DNA of 57,241 nucleotides from Aneurinibacillus terranovensis DSM 18919 (GTDB lineage: Bacteria; Bacillota; Bacilli; Aneurinibacillales; Aneurinibacillaceae): positions 35,769-93,009 of the forward strand of contig NZ_KE387175.1 in NCBI RefSeq assembly GCF_000430625.1, in the 5' to 3' direction. A program made the translations under genes and the position numbers. This document shows positions 25,582 through 34,272 of the stretch, piece by piece. The first letter of the stretch is position 1, and each line of letters opens with the position of its first letter. Below the pieces are notes generated by a model. The model worked only from the letters and a program-made list of their open reading frames with translations. It ran no database searches and was not told the origin of the DNA.

Positions 25582-26666
25582 GGGATCCTCCCCCTTCCCA
25601 ACATTTCACTTTTCATGGTAATCACGACGGCTTCCACGTCCACTCCGCCGCCCATTTCCTTCAGGCAGGACTCGCAAATAGAATGGCACAACTTTTCAAA
25701 AAACGACGGGTACCCCAGTTGCTGCATCATGTCCCCTACCTGTGAGGCGGTGTTTGCGTCCCTCACCTGCGCGACGATCTCTTCAGGCACACCGGCCTCT
25801 TCCGCCAGGCGGGCCAAAAAGCCGAAATCGACTGGGGCGCTCTTGGAATGAACCATCATAACCCCCTGTGCGACTTTAGAGAACTTACCCATCATTCCGA
25901 CCAGTGTAATCCGCTTGACCGCGTGCGATTTGCACACTTTTAATGTAAAACCGACAAAGTCTCCCATTTCGATAAAGGCTTCTTCCGGGTATTCCTTATA
26001 CAGTTGCATCGCGAATTTCTCGCTTTTGCCACCGGTTGTTACGATAAGGTGCTCACAGCCGGCAAGTACAGCAACATTTACAGCCTGTTCGATGCTCGCT
26101 TTATAAGCCGCGCTGGAGAAAGGATAAACAATTCCTTTCGTTCCGAGAATCGAAATGCCGCCGATAATGCCAAGGCGCGCATTCATCGTTTTCTTGGCAA
26201 TTTCTTCCCCCTTCGGAACCGAAACAATCACGCGCACACCCCGGCTGATTTCATAGTCCCTCAGTACGGACAGCACCGTTTCCTCTATCATTTTACGCGG
26301 AACAGGATTAATCGCAGCTTCGCCAACCGGTACAGGCACACCGGGTTTTGTAGCGCGGCCAACCCCTACGCCGCCGTCAATCTCAATACCTGGTTCATTC
26401 CGCCAGCTTACCGTCGAAACGATCAGCGCACGATGGGTAGCGTCCGGGTCATCGCCAGCGTCTTTAATGACACCTGCTGATGCGCTTTCCTCTGTAAACT
26501 CGACACTTTCCATATGAAAACCAACAATGTCGTTCGTCGGAAGAATGATTTTTACATCTTTGATTTCTTCCTGATGAAGTAACGACAGGAGGGCGGCCTT
26601 CGCAGCAGCCGTTGCATTCGATCCCGTTGTATAGCCATGCCGCATTTTTGCCGGATCTTTTTCCAT
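25557..26666 (-). CDS. cbiD: cobalt-precorrin-5B C1-methyltransferase
   Basis: A 369-residue CbiD protein. The N-terminal motif [18 protein letters not shown] is diagnostic, with [16 protein letters not shown] in the centre. CbiD methylates C1 and is found only in the anaerobic pathway. ATG lies two bases after the cbiC stop. The C-terminal end overlaps the cbiET start in another frame. Confidence 0.95.
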   Translation of the reverse strand: MEKDPAKMRHGYTTGSNATAAAKAALLSLLHQEEIKDVKIILPTNDIVGFHMESVEFTEESASAGVIKDAGDDPDATHRALIVSTVSWRNEPGIEIDGGVGVGRATKPGVPVPVGEAAINPVPRKMIEETVLSVLRDYEISRGVRVIVSVPKGEEIAKKTMNARLGIIGGISILGTKGIVYPFSSAAYKASIEQAVNVAVLAGCEHLIVTTGGKSEKFAMQLYKEYPEEAFIEMGDFVGFTLKVCKSHAVKRITLVGMMGKFSKVAQGVMMVHSKSAPVDFGFLARLAEEAGVPEEIVAQVRDANTASQVGDMMQQLGYPSFFEKLCHSICESCLKEMGGGVDVEAVVITMKSEMLGRGRIPCDRPLES

Positions 26667-26668
26667 GT

Positions 26669-27319
26669 CTATCCCCGCTTTTCCGCTAAAATCGAGAGGG
26701 CGTTGACAGCGGCGACAGCGACCGGGCTTCCACCTTTGCGGCCGATATTCGTGATATAGGGGATATCGAGCTTGGCAAGTTCTTCTTTCGACTCGGCAGC
26801 CGAGACAAAACCGACCGGCACACCGACGATAAGGCCCGGGCGCGCCTGACCTTCTTTGACTAAACGAATCAATTCAAGCAGGGCTGTTGGCGCATTCCCG
26901 ATGGCAAAGATGCCGCCGTCCGCTTCTTTCACTGCTTTGCGCATCGAGATAATCGCGCGCGTCGTATTCAGGCGCTTCGCTTCTTCCATCACGTCACGAT
27001 CCGAAATGTACACATGGACACTCCCGCCAAACTTTTCAAGGCGCGGCTTGCTGATTCCCACCTGCACCATCTGCACGTCGGCTACTACTTTCCGGCCTTC
27101 GCGAATGGCGCGAATCCCGGCTTCGATCGCCTCGGGGTGAAACACGAGGCTTCTTCCCAGTTCAAAATCGGCGGATGCGTGGATAACCCGCTGTACAACG
27201 GGATACTGCTCTTCGGTGAAAGGATGCGTCCCGAGCTCTTCGGTAATCATTTCAAAACTTTTCCCTTCAATCTCCTGCGGTTGTACGGTTAACGGTGTAA
27301 AGTCTGTATGAAAGTTCAT
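26669..27319 (-). CDS. cbiC: cobalt-precorrin-8 methylmutase
   Basis: A 216-residue CbiC/CobH. It moves a methyl group from C11 to C12, giving cobyrinate. Motifs: VIHASADFELGRSLVFHPEA with a conserved His, and the C-terminal VGVPVGFVSAAESKEEL. ATG at 27317-27319 lies behind a GGGGAGGGG site inside the 3' end of cbiJ, a 53-base overlap. Confidence 0.95.
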   Translation of the reverse strand: MNFHTDFTPLTVQPQEIEGKSFEMITEELGTHPFTEEQYPVVQRVIHASADFELGRSLVFHPEAIEAGIRAIREGRKVVADVQMVQVGISKPRLEKFGGSVHVYISDRDVMEEAKRLNTTRAIISMRKAVKEADGGIFAIGNAPTALLELIRLVKEGQARPGLIVGVPVGFVSAAESKEELAKLDIPYITNIGRKGGSPVAVAAVNALSILAEKRG

Positions 27320-28097
27320 GGTTTTTCCCCTCCCCTATTTTTTCGCGCAAAGCATACAAGATATCGTCAAAGCCGGAAAACACCGTGCCGTAATCGATCT
27401 TTGGCCGGGCAATCATAACAATCGGGATACCCAATTCAACAGCAGCCTCCACCTTTTCATCGACAGAACCTACTTTGCCGCTTTCTTTCGTAATCATAAG
27501 AGTCGTGCCGTACTGCTTATACAACGCCATGTTGAGTTCTTTGGAAAAGGGCCCCTGTAAGGCGATAATGTTTTTCTGCTCGACCCCAAGCTGTTCGCAT
27601 TTCTCCATGTTATCTTTGCGCGGCAGCATACGGGCTACGAGTGTCAAATCAGGAAGCCCAAGCAATTTTTTCGTAAAAATTTGCAGCGTTTTGCTTCCGG
27701 TTGTTAGCATGACAACTCCCTTGTGCCGGGCAGCCAGTTCGGCAGCTGCTTCATAATCCTCCACCACAGTCACAAGCGGGTGAATGCTCCCATCCGCTGA
27801 AGCGCGCTCGTAGCGAATGAAAGGGACTCCTGCTGCATGAGCGCCTTCCAGTGCGTTGCGGGACGCCTCTTCGGCAAACGGGTGACTCGCATCCACCACA
27901 CACGTAAACCCTTTTTCCTGTATCAACTGCCGGATTTCGTCCGCATTCATTCGCCCGACACGCACGGGCAACCCGGCCTCCTGCATGCTCTTTGCCGCAC
28001 TGTCCGTCACCACGGTTGTAAGCAATTCGTAGCCTGCTTGTTGAATCGTGAGCGCCAATTCTCTCGCATCACTTGTTCCCGCAAGAACGAGGACCAT
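27267..28097 (-). CDS. cbiJ: cobalt-precorrin-6A reductase
   Basis: A 276-residue CbiJ/CobK. It reduces cobalt-precorrin-6A with a nicotinamide cofactor. The N-terminal MVLVLAGTSDARELAL is diagnostic, and CVVDASHPFAEEASRNA follows. ATG at 28095-28097 lies one base after the cbiX stop. A much longer frame upstream is only an antisense-free shadow of the cbiX histidine repeats and is rejected. Confidence 0.92.
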   Translation of the reverse strand: MVLVLAGTSDARELALTIQQAGYELLTTVVTDSAAKSMQEAGLPVRVGRMNADEIRQLIQEKGFTCVVDASHPFAEEASRNALEGAHAAGVPFIRYERASADGSIHPLVTVVEDYEAAAELAARHKGVVMLTTGSKTLQIFTKKLLGLPDLTLVARMLPRKDNMEKCEQLGVEQKNIIALQGPFSKELNMALYKQYGTTLMITKESGKVGSVDEKVEAAVELGIPIVMIARPKIDYGTVFSGFDDILYALREKIGEGKNHELSYRLYTVNRTTAGD

Positions 28098-28098
28098 A

Positions 28099-29082
28099 TT
28101 AGACCGTCTCCTTTTCTTTTGCATCACCGGAACGTTCGGGGTCCTGATGGGAGTGGTGGTGGTCGTGTTCATGATGAAGTTCATGGGCATGATCATCATG
28201 GTGATCCCCGTGATGATGGTGGTGACCATGATCATGATGGTAGTGACCATGGTCATGATCATGGTCATGGTGTAAATTCAACTGTTTGACCGCAAATAAA
28301 CGGTACTGGCATGTATCGCAGTTCATTTTCACTTCATCCTGGAGCGCTTCACGGGCCCGTTCAAGAAAAATCTCATGCAGGGCTGGATGGAAGCCCAGGT
28401 ATTCCGTCATCACAAACGCACGGTCAGGATAGGCGGACCGGAACGTTACCAGCTTCTCTTCCATCCGCTTCATCAGGATGCCGGTAAAGAGCAGGTAAGG
28501 AACGAGGACGACCCGCTTGGCCCCAAGTGCCAGGCACCGCTCGATTCCTTCTTCGACGGAAGGAGCCGTGACACCGATAAAACACGTTTCAACCCACCGT
28601 ACGTGCAGGCGTTCCCACAATAAGCGTGAAAGTTTGTATACATCACCGTTTGCATCCGGATCACTGCTTCCCCTGCCAACGATAAGAATCGCTGTATCGC
28701 CTGATTCTTCTTCTGTGTTAAAGCCGGCTTCATTCAGACGCGCCTCCAGAATGGAAAACACTCCATCATGAATGCCAATCGGCCGGCCATACGTAAACGA
28801 AACATGCGGATAGTGTGCGCGTGCATGGTCAATCGCCGCCGGAATATGGATTTTGGAATGGCCGGCGGGGAAAAGCATCATCGGAATCACGACAACCTCA
28901 GCAGCCCCCTGCTTCAAACAGTTGTCAATTCCCTCGTTAATCCCCGGGTGTGCAAATTCAAGAAAACACGTTTCAATGATTGGAACATCCAGTTCACCTT
29001 TGAACTTTTCAACAAACGCAAGAATCTCTGCATTTCCCTGCGGATCCTTACTTCCATGCCCCACAAATAATACAGCTTTCAT
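28099..29082 (-). CDS. cbiX: sirohydrochlorin cobaltochelatase with His-rich tail
   Basis: A 327-residue long-form CbiX that inserts cobalt into sirohydrochlorin. Two homologous chelatase halves are visible: HGSKDPQGNAE near the N-terminus and GRGSSDPDANGDV near residue 140. Then come CDTCQYR, a possible iron-sulfur or metal site, and a tail of about 45 residues made mostly of His, Asp and Glu. The tail probably stores or delivers cobalt; similar tails occur in B. megaterium-type CbiX. ATG at 29080-29082 follows GAGGGGAA. Confidence 0.94.
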   Translation of the reverse strand: MKAVLFVGHGSKDPQGNAEILAFVEKFKGELDVPIIETCFLEFAHPGINEGIDNCLKQGAAEVVVIPMMLFPAGHSKIHIPAAIDHARAHYPHVSFTYGRPIGIHDGVFSILEARLNEAGFNTEEESGDTAILIVGRGSSDPDANGDVYKLSRLLWERLHVRWVETCFIGVTAPSVEEGIERCLALGAKRVVLVPYLLFTGILMKRMEEKLVTFRSAYPDRAFVMTEYLGFHPALHEIFLERAREALQDEVKMNCDTCQYRLFAVKQLNLHHDHDHDHGHYHHDHGHHHHHGDHHDDHAHELHHEHDHHHSHQDPERSGDAKEKETV

Positions 29083-29108
29083 CGGTTCCCCTCGCTTTAT
29101 CAATTTTT

Positions 29109-30731
29109 TTAATCCCCGCACACAGCTTCTACTAAAACCTGAACCGGCGCGTCCTCGTGTCTAAACCCTTCAATTTCTTTTACTCGCTTAAAAAATTTAT
29201 AGAACCGCTCATTCGGATGCCCTTCTGCCTTATATTTCCGCATAATTTTTTCCAACGTTTCAACGATTTCATCCGGTTCAATCCCTTCCGCTACCGGCTG
29301 TGCCACATGGGCATTACGGCCGGTTGTTTTTGCCCCGAGGAACAAATCAAATTTTCCCTTGCGATAAACAAGGCCGATATCCTCCGTGACCGCCCCGTAG
29401 CAGGACATGCCGCAGCCGTTAATTCCAATTTTTAATTCTTTCGGCACACTCATGCCGCCCATAAGTTCCTGCAGCTTTTCAGCATATGGCATCGCATCCG
29501 TTTTTTCACCGTTGCAAAAATCGCACGCTTTAATGCTCACCACGTCTCCCACCGGCAGGACAATCAGCCCCGTTTCCCGCAATTTCCCGGTGATCACCTC
29601 AGGACAATCCGTCGGAACACTGACGTTAATCTGGTGGTGCGGCGTATATTCCATCGTGCCATTTTCCCCAACGATTTCAGCCAGCGCGATCAGTTGGGCG
29701 GACGTTATCTTCTTGTTTGCCACGCCAGGTGACACGGCAAATTCAAAAATCGATTCCTGAACGAAAGCCCGCGGGGCAGCAGGAACAGCCGGGACAGATA
29801 CTGAAGCTCCTTTCGTCCCCTGAAGCCTGCTTAACGCTTCCTCAGCCAGGAAACGGGGGGAACTCTTTTCGTTTTTTTTATCCGCCCCCACTGTATGCAG
29901 TGCCCACGGCTCGTTCTCTTCGCGCAGGCGCTGGTGGGGGGCAAGCGTCTGTTTTTCGGCATCCAGTGTATACTTTCGCTGGTATCCGCGCGGGGTGATT
30001 ATTTTTCCGTCATACACTGAGGTTGAATTGTTCCCGATGATAACAGTGGTCAGCATCCCGATTTCATGGTCAAGCATATGCTCCAGATCAGTAACGATGA
30101 CCGACTGGCGGTCACGGTAGGCGCTTTTCACAAGACCGACAGGCGTCCGGGGCGAACGGTATTGTAAAAGAATTCTCTGCGCTTCCTCAATCTGGCGGGT
30201 CCGCCGTCCGCTCTTCGGGTTATAGAGCGCAATGACGAAGTCAGCCTCCCCTGCCGCTTCGATCCGCCTGGCGATAAGCTCCCACGGTGTTAAATGGTCG
30301 CTTAAGCTAATCGTACAGGCATCGTGCATCACCGGGGCACCCAATAGGGACGCGCAGGAGTTAATCGCAGAAATACCGGGAATCACTTCAACGGTCACGC
30401 CGTCCCTTTCCGACCAGTTTTTTTCCATGAGAACTTCATACACAAGTCCGGCCATTCCATACACCCCGGCGTCCCCGCTGGAAATAACGCCAACGACCTT
30501 TCCAAGCTCCGCCTGGCGGACGGCCTCCTGTGCACGGCTTACCTCTTCCGTCATCCCTGTCTGAACAATCTGCTGATCCTCACGCAGGAGCCCACGCACA
30601 AGATCAACGTACGTGGTATACCCGAGGATCACTTCGCTTTCTTCAATCGCTTTCCGCGCTCGCTCGGTAATGTGGTCAAAACTTCCCGGTCCGAATCCGA
30701 TGATGAGCAGTTTTCCTCTTTTGTTTTCCAT
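29109..30731 (-). CDS. cbiH60: CbiH60-type precorrin-3B C17-methyltransferase with iron-sulfur reductase domain
   Basis: A 540-residue fusion. Residues 1-245 are a CbiH/CobJ methylase (IIGFGPGSFDHIT, VISSGDAGVYGMAGLVYE). Residues about 320-540 are a half nitrite/sulfite-reductase domain with CDFC near 404 and NGCGMSC near 440, typical of a 4Fe-4S cluster. The architecture equals CbiH60 of B. megaterium, which contracts the ring of cobalt-factor III. It is the first gene of the operon, under a cobalamin riboswitch with attenuator. Confidence 0.93.
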   Translation of the reverse strand: MENKRGKLLIIGFGPGSFDHITERARKAIEESEVILGYTTYVDLVRGLLREDQQIVQTGMTEEVSRAQEAVRQAELGKVVGVISSGDAGVYGMAGLVYEVLMEKNWSERDGVTVEVIPGISAINSCASLLGAPVMHDACTISLSDHLTPWELIARRIEAAGEADFVIALYNPKSGRRTRQIEEAQRILLQYRSPRTPVGLVKSAYRDRQSVIVTDLEHMLDHEIGMLTTVIIGNNSTSVYDGKIITPRGYQRKYTLDAEKQTLAPHQRLREENEPWALHTVGADKKNEKSSPRFLAEEALSRLQGTKGASVSVPAVPAAPRAFVQESIFEFAVSPGVANKKITSAQLIALAEIVGENGTMEYTPHHQINVSVPTDCPEVITGKLRETGLIVLPVGDVVSIKACDFCNGEKTDAMPYAEKLQELMGGMSVPKELKIGINGCGMSCYGAVTEDIGLVYRKGKFDLFLGAKTTGRNAHVAQPVAEGIEPDEIVETLEKIMRKYKAEGHPNERFYKFFKRVKEIEGFRHEDAPVQVLVEAVCGD

Positions 30732-30754
30732 TTTCTCACCTCAAGGTTTTTTGG

Positions 30755-30795
30755 AAAAAATAATAAAGGACGCCTCCCGGAAGAGACGTCCTTTT
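30755..30795 (-). terminator. riboswitch-controlled attenuator before cbiH60
   Basis: An 8-bp stem (30765-30772 with 30787-30794) is followed on the minus strand by an A/T-rich T-tract. It lies between the riboswitch and the cbiH60 start, about 85 bases after the aptamer, where a B12-dependent terminator is expected. Confidence 0.8.
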
Positions 30796-30879
30796 TCGTA
30801 TGTTTAAACGTTACAAGCAGTTTATACACAGAAATGTAGCAGAACACCTCTCCTATATCCCCGTAGGATGGGTCCATCC

Positions 30880-31030
30880 AGCAGCAGGCAAGTATCCTGG
30901 CTTAAGACTCAAACGCGATTCATGCCTTCCCGGATTTCTCCAGTGGCCTTATGAATCGCTCGTCTTTTACAGTGGCGGGACCGCGACGGATTTGCACCGT
31001 TCTTCCCTGTGTGAATGTGCATTACATTCC
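30880..31030 (-). promoter_or_regulatory. cobalamin riboswitch of the cbi operon
   Basis: The minus strand shows the B12 box GCGGTCCCGCCACTGTAA (complement of about 30970-30987), the upstream GGTGCAAATCCG element and the 3' segment AGCCAGGATACTTGCC. Together these are the conserved core of the AdoCbl riboswitch class. High B12 should favour the attenuator hairpin and stop transcription of the eleven genes. Confidence 0.93.
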
Positions 31031-31063
31031 TCTACTGCTTATCTATTCATTTTTATGTACTTA

Positions 31064-31093
31064 ATCATAATTCATAATTATTCTATTTGTCTA
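31064..31093 (-). promoter_or_regulatory. promoter of the riboswitch/cbi operon
   Basis: The minus strand has TAGACA (complement of 31088-31093), 18 bases, then TATGAT (complement of 31064-31069). The -35 box overlaps the end of cbiP. An RNA starting near 31057 would include the full riboswitch. Confidence 0.6.
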
Positions 31094-32621
31094 CAGGAGA
31101 TGCTGTTGTCATCGGCCTCTTACTTTTTGTCATGCGCATAATCTCATATACCTTCTCCATATCGAGATGCTGTCGTACGAGGGCTGCAAGCGAAGCATAG
31201 CTGGCCTCCCTGCGGACGGACTCCGCTTCCACTTCATCCTGTACGACAGGCAATCCTTTATCGGTCCGGATGGTATTCAGCCATGCGCGCGTGAACGAAC
31301 GGTTGTGAAAAATCCCGTGCAGGTAAGTTCCCCATACCTTTTCGTTTTCCGTTATCGTTCCATCGGTCCGCTCACCTTCCAACGCAAACATTGGAGAACT
31401 TCCAGCCTCCCTAACCGTTTGCCCAAGATGGATTTCATACCCTTCCACATGGCACCCTTCCGCAAAACCTGTGCACACTTTTCCCTGCACTCTGACGGTT
31501 CGTTTTCCCGCCTGAAAGGTGGTATGGATGGGAAGGAGACCAAGCCCATTCATTTTGGCATGGTTTGATTCGATGCCATCGGGGTCATGTAAAGTAAGTC
31601 CGAGCATTTGGTAACCGCCGCAAATGCCCACGACACACCTCCCTTCATTCGCCGCTTCACGAATGAAGGCCGCAATCCCCGTCGTTTTCAACCAGTGCAA
31701 ATCATCGGTTGTGTTTTTTGTCCCCGGAATAATAATGACGTCCGCGGCTTTCCAATCCGCCAGGGAAGAGACGAGCCGAACGGTAACTCCCGGCTCGTCA
31801 TAGAACGGGTCAAGGTCTGTAAAATTGGAGATGTGCGGCAGCCTGATAATAGCTACCTTTAATGCGTCCGCAGCCTCATCCTGCTTTTTCAGCTGTAAAG
31901 ATGTCAGGGCAAGGGAGTCTTCTGCATCAATCCCGGTCATTGCATACGGGATGACACCCAGTACCGGAATGCCTGTCCGCTCTTCCAACCAGGCGAGTCC
32001 CGGCTCCAAGATAGAGAATTTTCCGCGAAATTTATTAATGATAAACCCTTTTACCCGAGCGCGTTCTTCTTCATCGAGCAATTCCAACGTTCCCACCAGT
32101 GAAGCAAAAACCCCGCCTCTGTCGATATCCGCCACAAGAATGACAGGCGCATCGGCAAGCTTCGCTACCCGCATGTTAGCAATATCGCGGTCCTTTAAGT
32201 TAATTTCAGCAGGGCTGCCCGCTCCTTCAATGACGAGGACTTCGTACTCTTCTGCGAGGCGCCCGAGCGATTCCTGCAGAATCGGAAGAGCTCTTGGTAC
32301 ATAGTCGTTGCGATAGGCACTCGCTTCCATATCCGCATAGTGTTCGCCCCTTACAATCACTTCAGCCACCATATCTTTTTTCGGTTTTAGCAGAATTGGA
32401 TTCATATCCGCTGTCGCTTCCACCCGGCAAGCCTCCGCCTGAACTCCCTGCGCACGCCCAATCTCCTTGCCGTCTCTCGTGATATAAGAATTCAAAGCCA
32501 TATTTTGTGATTTGAACGGAGCCACCCTCCAGCCGTCTTCATAGAAAATCCGGCACAGCGCCGTACATAAAACACTTTTCCCCACATCCGACGAGGTTCC
32601 TTGCAGCATAATTGCTTTCAT
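31083..32621 (-). CDS. cbiP: cobyric acid synthase
   Basis: A 512-residue glutamine amidotransferase that amidates four side chains of adenosylcobyrinic acid diamide. An N-terminal dethiobiotin-synthase-like domain has LQGTSSDVGKSVL; the C-terminal glutaminase has the Cys in GICGGYQMLG and His in WGTYLHGIFHN. ATG at 32619-32621. It lies upstream of the riboswitch on the same strand, so it is outside that riboswitch's control. Its own leader holds a sigma-A promoter and a short palindrome. Confidence 0.95.
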   Translation of the reverse strand: MKAIMLQGTSSDVGKSVLCTALCRIFYEDGWRVAPFKSQNMALNSYITRDGKEIGRAQGVQAEACRVEATADMNPILLKPKKDMVAEVIVRGEHYADMEASAYRNDYVPRALPILQESLGRLAEEYEVLVIEGAGSPAEINLKDRDIANMRVAKLADAPVILVADIDRGGVFASLVGTLELLDEEERARVKGFIINKFRGKFSILEPGLAWLEERTGIPVLGVIPYAMTGIDAEDSLALTSLQLKKQDEAADALKVAIIRLPHISNFTDLDPFYDEPGVTVRLVSSLADWKAADVIIIPGTKNTTDDLHWLKTTGIAAFIREAANEGRCVVGICGGYQMLGLTLHDPDGIESNHAKMNGLGLLPIHTTFQAGKRTVRVQGKVCTGFAEGCHVEGYEIHLGQTVREAGSSPMFALEGERTDGTITENEKVWGTYLHGIFHNRSFTRAWLNTIRTDKGLPVVQDEVEAESVRREASYASLAALVRQHLDMEKVYEIMRMTKSKRPMTTASPVDK

Positions 32622-32661
32622 TCTGACACTTCCCTTCCCCGTTCTTCAAGTATCCGTATCA

Positions 32662-32686
32662 AACCGTATGCCGTTGTAATACGGTT
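32662..32686. promoter_or_regulatory. palindrome at the cbiP start site
   Basis: Perfect 8-bp arms AACCGTAT (32662-32669) and ATACGGTT (32679-32686) lie around the expected cbiP transcription start. There is no T-run, so an operator or leader hairpin is more likely than a terminator. Confidence 0.4.
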
Positions 32687-32687
32687 C

Positions 32688-32717
32688 ATTGTAGGAGAAA
32701 AGCTTTCGTTTTGTCCA
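32688..32717 (-). promoter_or_regulatory. sigma-A promoter of cbiP
   Basis: The minus strand reads TGGACA (complement of 32712-32717), 18 bases, TACAAT (complement of 32688-32693), each one base from consensus. The leader to the cbiP start is about 60 bases, with no riboswitch. Confidence 0.65.
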
Positions 32718-32849
32718 CTGCTAAATTGTCGTCCTAAATTTTCCTAGCAAAATGAAATTTTTTCTGTTATCCTATCCGAGAGAACAGACAAACTAGTTCA
32801 GACAACTTGGCTCACGCCAAAAATCAAATGTAAAAATTAGAAAATGCAG

Positions 32850-33020
32850 GCGGCTAGGTGCCTTTGTAAAAACAAGGCGTAACAGGGAATCGGGTGAAAA
32901 TCCCGAGCGGTCCCGCCACTGTAACCGGGGAGTTCTCTTTTCAACGATGCCACTCGACCACTGGGGAAGGCGATTAGAGTTCGATGATCCGGGAGCCAGG
33001 AGACCTACCTAGATGCCCAC
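32850..33020 (+). promoter_or_regulatory. cobalamin riboswitch of the Ni/Co permease gene
   Basis: The plus strand shows AGGTGCC at the 5' side, GGGTGAAAATCCCGAG, the B12 box GCGGTCCCGCCACTGTAA (about 32908-32925) and the 3' GGGAGCCAGGAGACC. After the aptamer, CCTTCGCGGAAAGG can pair and hide the ribosome site. No T-run hairpin follows, so control is probably at translation. Confidence 0.93.
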
Positions 33021-33060
33021 GCCAAACAACCTTCGCGGAAAGGAAAGGTGTAAGTAGTTT

Positions 33061-33882
33061 ATGGAAAATGTATCGCTGCTTTTTCTCGTATTTGTATTAG
33101 GGCTCAGGCACGGATTGGACGCGGATCATCTGGCCTGCATTGACGGGCTAACCCGCTATAACTGGCGGATAGGGAGTTCCATATCCCGCTGGGTAGGCAC
33201 GCTGTTTTCTTTCGGACACGGTCTCGTTGTTGCAAGCGTATCCATTATTTTGGCGATGTTCAGCCGAAAATTCACGTTTCCGGATTACTTCGACAGTATG
33301 GTCACGTGGATTTCCGTAATTTCCCTGCTTCTTATTGGCACATTAAACGTCTACAATCTTGTAAGCAGAAAATCGGCTCAAACAAACTTTCAACCGAAGG
33401 GAATCAAGGGGAAATTTCTCCCCCGTTTCATTCAGGAGACGTCCAACCCTTTTCTCGTCATTCTCGTTGGGGGCCTGTTCGCGTTAGCCGCTGATACGGT
33501 AAGCCAAACATCGGTATGGGCGCTTGCAGCCGGACATTCAACCAAATATATGCCTTATATTTTAGGGGTTACGTTTATGGTTGGAATGATGATTACGGAT
33601 ACAATCGATTCGATGATTGTCTATCGAATGATGACCCAATCGAATAAACTGGGGCAATCGACCTCACGAATCATGGGATGGGTAATTGTGGCACTCGCCT
33701 ATGGGGTTTCTCTTTATGAAGCGTTTACATACTTCTATCCGAATTCCAAGGTAGATTTTGAAATTGTTGGGGTTATCATCTTTATGTTCCTTGTTCTGTG
33801 GTTCGTAATCGTAAATCTGCGGATGCGTTCCCAAGCAAGCGAAATAGCGAAGCCCGGCAATGCCTCTGGAAAAACATTGTAA
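33061..33882 (+). CDS. nickel/cobalt permease, NiCoT family
   Basis: A 273-residue integral membrane protein with about seven to eight helices. Helix II carries RHGLDADHLACIDG, the NiCoT signature whose His and Asp bind the metal. A second family segment GGLFALAADTVSQTSVWALA follows near residue 140. The B12 riboswitch upstream shows that the substrate is probably cobalt. ATG at 33061; GGAAAGGAAAGG lies about ten bases before. It is monocistronic with its own terminator. Confidence 0.9.
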   Translation: MENVSLLFLVFVLGLRHGLDADHLACIDGLTRYNWRIGSSISRWVGTLFSFGHGLVVASVSIILAMFSRKFTFPDYFDSMVTWISVISLLLIGTLNVYNLVSRKSAQTNFQPKGIKGKFLPRFIQETSNPFLVILVGGLFALAADTVSQTSVWALAAGHSTKYMPYILGVTFMVGMMITDTIDSMIVYRMMTQSNKLGQSTSRIMGWVIVALAYGVSLYEAFTYFYPNSKVDFEIVGVIIFMFLVLWFVIVNLRMRSQASEIAKPGNASGKTL

Positions 33883-33912
33883 GCAAGCCGGATATTTCGG
33901 CTTGCTTTTTTA
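33881..33912 (+). terminator. terminator of the Ni/Co permease gene
   Basis: A 10-bp perfect stem (33881-33890 with 33898-33907), seven-base loop, followed by six T. It begins at the stop codon. Confidence 0.9.
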
Positions 33913-33984
33913 GGTAATTCAAATTTTTGGCCGCTTATAAATAGAGCGTAATTACACTACTACGTTGCTGCTTACCATTAACTG

Positions 33985-34250
33985 TTAAGAATGCCGAACG
34001 GTTTTAAGATAAGCAAGCAGTTCTTCCCATCCGGTTGTATGTTCAGCAATGAACCGGTGGTCATCGTACCCTTCCTCAAGGATGATTCGCAACATGCCGT
34101 TCACGAGTGCTGTGTCTGCTCCCGGCTTTATCTGCAGGTGGAGATCGGCGATTTTGGTTGTCCCTGTCACACGCGGATCAATCGCAATGATAAACGCGCC
34201 GTTTGATTTTGCCTTCCGCAAATAAGGCATCATCGTTGGCTGAGAGCTGT
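33985..34250 (-). pseudogene. fragment of a molybdopterin oxidoreductase
   Basis: An open stretch of about 85 codons matches an internal part of formate dehydrogenase-like catalytic subunits: MMPYLRKAKSNGAFIIAIDPR, then ADLHLQIKPGADTALVNGMLR and EEGYDDHRFIAEHTTGWEE. This is the nucleotide-binding domain between the iron-sulfur and cofactor domains. Similarity begins right after a stop codon and ends at a stop, so both ends are missing; the real protein has 650 or more residues. It lies between the cobalamin block and the AT-richer region that follows, marking a past deletion or insertion. Confidence 0.75.
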
Positions 34251-34272
34251 TTTACAGGCGAGAAACGCATTT

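Noticed and set aside
28048-28290. Met/Val/Ile-rich frames on both strands over the cbiX tail, one extending cbiJ upstream by 57 codons
   Set aside because: They are other-frame readings of the His/Asp codon repeats of cbiX; cbiJ has a normal start at 28095-28097 with the family N-terminus.
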